Shown here one piece after another: positions 7,101-8,290 of a DNA stretch of 8,290 nt. Both the position numbers and the translations under genes were made by a program. The stretch lies in assembly GCA_028275075.1 (NCBI GenBank), contig JAQCNK010000270.1, positions 1-8,290 on the forward strand. The letters are read 5' to 3'. The stretch is from Haloarcula sp. Its GTDB lineage: Archaea; Halobacteriota; Halobacteria; Halobacteriales; Haloarculaceae. Numbering within the stretch: position 1 is the stretch's first letter; the number at the start of each line of letters is the position of its first letter. Under the pieces are notes generated by a model. The model was not told the DNA's origin. It was given only the letters and a program-made list of their open reading frames with translations, and did not search any database.

Positions 7101-7689
7101 CCCATTCGATGCTGCGGCCGTCAATGCGGAAACACTCGGCCAGGTGCTCCACGACATTCTCGCGGCCCTCGTTCGACGGGCGCGGCGCGAGTATCTCAGC
7201 GACTGGGTCGGGGCAGAGTCTCTCGCCAGGTCGGTCATCAGGAATCAGTATCCAGACGCTTCGCAGTCGCTCCGAGAGGCCATCGTCGCGTTCGTCACCG
7301 ACACGATCCTCCCGCAAGTTGCCGACTCGGTGTTCTGGGAGCAGCTTCGAGGGGCCGAGACCGTCTACGTCGAGCACCCACGGCGGGGGCACAGACGGTG
7401 TGAGGGGGTCCAGTTCGAGATTGAGGGGCAACTTGATCTCGTCGTCAAGACGGTCACTGGTGACTGGATCATCTACGACCTCAAAATGAGCTTTGGGGAC
7501 CTTACCGAGGACGCTCGGGACCGATATCAGCTGCAGGTCGAGACGTACCGTACGTTGTTAAAAGCACAAGTCGATGGGTCGGTCACCACACGCATCGAGA
7601 CGTTTGGAGTATCGCGGAAGACAATCGAGCCGTCACTCTCCAAGGATGCCATTCAGCGTCGTCTCTCTGCCTTTCTCGCCGGCAGGTGA
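4120..7689 (+). CDS. AddA/RecB-like superfamily 1 helicase with C-terminal PD-(D/E)XK nuclease
   Basis: A 1189-residue protein predicted to unwind DNA 3'-to-5' from ends and cut it. Helicase motifs in order: Q15 in LDGAQ; Walker A GPGVGKS (35-41, K40); Walker B LLDEAQD (342-348); GDPRQTIYEFRGA (371-383); TRTYRARPD (411-419); the motif V equivalent ATIHAMKGDE (737-746); motif VI YVAVTRARDH (857-866). The C-terminal nuclease has H1011 (LHDI), GQLD (D1106), DLK (D1120, K1122) and QLQVETY (Q1139, Y1143), all RecB-family catalytic positions. Both sites appear intact. Start ATG 4120 (MTDDTTTIDRL) is chosen over an upstream extension from 3925, because that extension is a basic, low-complexity reading of the neighbouring gene. 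It overlaps the upstream stop by 8 bases and its own stop is shared in a GTGA overlap with the next gene. Likely a cytoplasmic recombination or defence exonuclease. Confidence 0.93.
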   Translation: MTDDTTTIDRLDGAQERIVTAYRQADHGLFTLNCGPGVGKSFTLTDLAAKVLLRRWADGDRTPERTLCVLAFARDDAVALSSDICARLDTLVEHDLTLAATAVSPDELATLKCRIRQAPYIGTVDRFLRGLLAEIVADPAYERFDELPAVGHEIQLERIRRMSADESLAAHPDVADRLMDAYPEHEYSDDIEALLRDAHEYCQRQRLSVEAFQARLTASISEVYAEGDPGAATEPEASLRQTLKRCVPGSSADDIAPTLAEVDVSAVVNGDRALWTAWLEHVEDFCAILETYATAYERHTREDGVISHTDCAALVAAYLDDDRESEYRQRILTRYRAIDHWLLDEAQDISTVQHDALARLVTGEDRVFAAGDPRQTIYEFRGAVPEVFADAAETGLFLDVDWDHHVMESATRTYRARPDIATMINTVLNPALEDPARGSCNRTLSPPTLEAVRDPTDEPSVHVPRLRTDGYPGSKPYNQDEAAALARYVAAGLADGTLVPPDVDDAEATTDPPVTVVLRRSTYLDTYVAAFESEGLTVETAAQYVFEADVVGAILDVAYWLAAPDDPDVLRSLLDPQSSLCADADDDSPVGIAQTSSLWAQLDAVDWRLEDCPREAAVDGTPLSVRGQRVVEALDTLRVRHGYGDSQAGSVFELATDIVETLDLRSDANDLLSGESDHTGHTRVAILDALEDWLAELELDAEVSPRTFLELLTPFEDDAWRGPKAATSATDADVQFATIHAMKGDESSTIVLADVGLVRWSRGTVTERLVTTPDTAALAPPDIDRVSCERLGPFRNGLYEPPGRAQDGSDGTIRDAGLRWLAERWVTDDTGAKTLAGHDHLQDIVRRERVSYWRELYVAVTRARDHLVVALPGTVPDMKPPRDRWLETIRSGLGFDGQSKTYTLGPPTGPVGPLQIGVNDVSRDVAMGGTASHRSSPPYAATAPLDPEALEGFVPRQISPSTLKPLSDDLDRWLIASLRDEQLHSTATPVDEDLPFDAAAVNAETLGQVLHDILAALVRRARREYLSDWVGAESLARSVIRNQYPDASQSLREAIVAFVTDTILPQVADSVFWEQLRGAETVYVEHPRRGHRRCEGVQFEIEGQLDLVVKTVTGDWIIYDLKMSFGDLTEDARDRYQLQVETYRTLLKAQVDGSVTTRIETFGVSRKTIEPSLSKDAIQRRLSAFLAGR

Positions 7690-8290
7690 GGGTCGTCGTC
7701 GCCACAACGACTGTTCAGGTCCAGTTGGCGAAGTTTGATGATGAGCGTGTTCACCAGGTTTGTGAGTGCTTTCATCGGTCAGCACTCATCAAACGCGGCA
7801 TGGAATCATACCGCGGCGAAAACGGCACCCTCCAAGAAAACGCCATCATCAACGACGCTGAAGAGTTCGCACTCGCCGCAGCCACCACCTCAGACTACAG
7901 CACAGTCAGAGACGACCCCTGGTTCCACTGCCAACGCCCCGGCCGTCTCGCCCTCGTCTACGCCGCCGCAGCCAACGGGATGAAATACTCCCCAGCCATC
8001 GACACGCCATCGTTTAACGTCTCGTTCCACTACAACGCTGCCGAAGCACTCCTCGAAAACATCCTTGCCCTTCTCCCCCGACACCCCCGATCACTCACAC
8101 TCCAACAGTACGCCGCCGAAACCATGTTCGGCCGCACCACCGAAGATGACCGCGGTCCCCCACCCGGCCGAACCGTCACAGACCTCGTCGAATTCGACGA
8201 CGGCAACTGGTATTTCGAAATCCCACTCACCCACGCCTCACGCCACATGCTCGGCCGTGACGGGCAGAACGGCCCCATCACCAGCATCAT
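7686..8290 (+). CDS. Unrecognised protein, fourth operon gene, open at the right edge
   Basis: An open frame of 201 codons runs to the window edge with no stop. GTG 7686-7688 overlaps the TGA of the helicase-nuclease (7687-7689) as GTGA, the usual translational coupling. The reading starts VRVVVATTTVQVQLAKFDDERVHQ. From about residue 39 (an alternative ATG at 7800) it continues MESYRGENGTLQENAIINDAEEF, with PWFHCQRPGRLALVYAAAANG near 78-98 and aromatic and His residues spread through 106-200. Codon third positions are mostly C after 7800, which supports coding on this strand. I recognise no family, motif, signal or membrane segment. Codon style differs from the preceding genes (10 GAA to 1 GAG after 7800) and the strand is C-rich and G-poor, so it may have a different origin. 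The part before 7800 is less clearly coding, so the true start is uncertain. Confidence 0.65.
   Translation, partial: MRVVVATTTVQVQLAKFDDERVHQVCECFHRSALIKRGMESYRGENGTLQENAIINDAEEFALAAATTSDYSTVRDDPWFHCQRPGRLALVYAAAANGMKYSPAIDTPSFNVSFHYNAAEALLENILALLPRHPRSLTLQQYAAETMFGRTTEDDRGPPPGRTVTDLVEFDDGNWYFEIPLTHASRHMLGRDGQNGPITSI

Noticed and set aside
7735..7983. An 82-codon plus-strand frame starting MMMSVFTRF
   Set aside because: After about 20 codons it becomes Ser/Thr/Pro repeats typical of an out-of-frame reading, while the 7686 frame keeps C-ending codons and stays open to the edge.
8030..8290. A minus-strand frame at the right edge
   Set aside because: Ser/Arg-rich with no domain; opposite the better-supported plus-strand frame.

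Overview
The window looks like DNA from a haloarchaeon (class Halobacteria). The long genes are GC-rich with GC-ending codons and encode acidic proteins. Promoters are archaeal TATA elements placed to give leaderless or short-leader transcripts. Two of the start sites carry Shine-Dalgarno sequences complementary to the archaeal 16S tail. The mix of small regulators, toxin-antitoxin remnants and compositional breaks suggests an accessory region (genomic island or plasmid) rather than core chromosome.

Left part, minus strand (about 1-1865). From right to left there is a small winged-helix regulator (1620-1865), then an intact VapB-type ribbon-helix-helix antitoxin (1198-1446). The antitoxin overlaps by ATGA a degenerate VapC toxin remnant (1051-1201) that has lost its middle and changed frame. 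A two-gene unit follows: a winged-helix/helical protein (464-1009) and an unrecognised aromatic-rich protein (2-460). Two of these promoters carry perfect inverted repeats that look like operators (1025-1060 and 1454-1469).

Right part, plus strand (about 1940-8290). Divergent from the 1620-1865 regulator is a tightly packed run of four genes with gaps or overlaps of a few bases: an AddB/RecC-like N-terminal protein (2000-2848), an AddB/RecC-like second part (2850-4127), a complete AddA/RecB-like helicase-nuclease (4120-7689), and a fourth gene that starts in a GTGA overlap and runs off the window (7686 onward). The helicase-nuclease keeps all superfamily 1 helicase motifs and a PD-(D/E)XK nuclease. 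The two AddB-like proteins have no intact helicase or nuclease site, so together they resemble the non-catalytic partner in RecBCD/AddAB. I infer a three-part end-processing helicase-nuclease, possibly with a fourth, unrecognised partner, under a local winged-helix regulator. A TATA element, an inverted repeat over the predicted transcription start and a Shine-Dalgarno element precede the first gene.

The DNA from about 1480 to 2330 is clearly more AT-rich than what follows, so the regulator, the operon promoter and the first ~110 codons of the operon appear to have a different history from the rest. The fourth gene also changes codon style, towards C-rich and G-poor DNA with GAA over GAG, near 7800.
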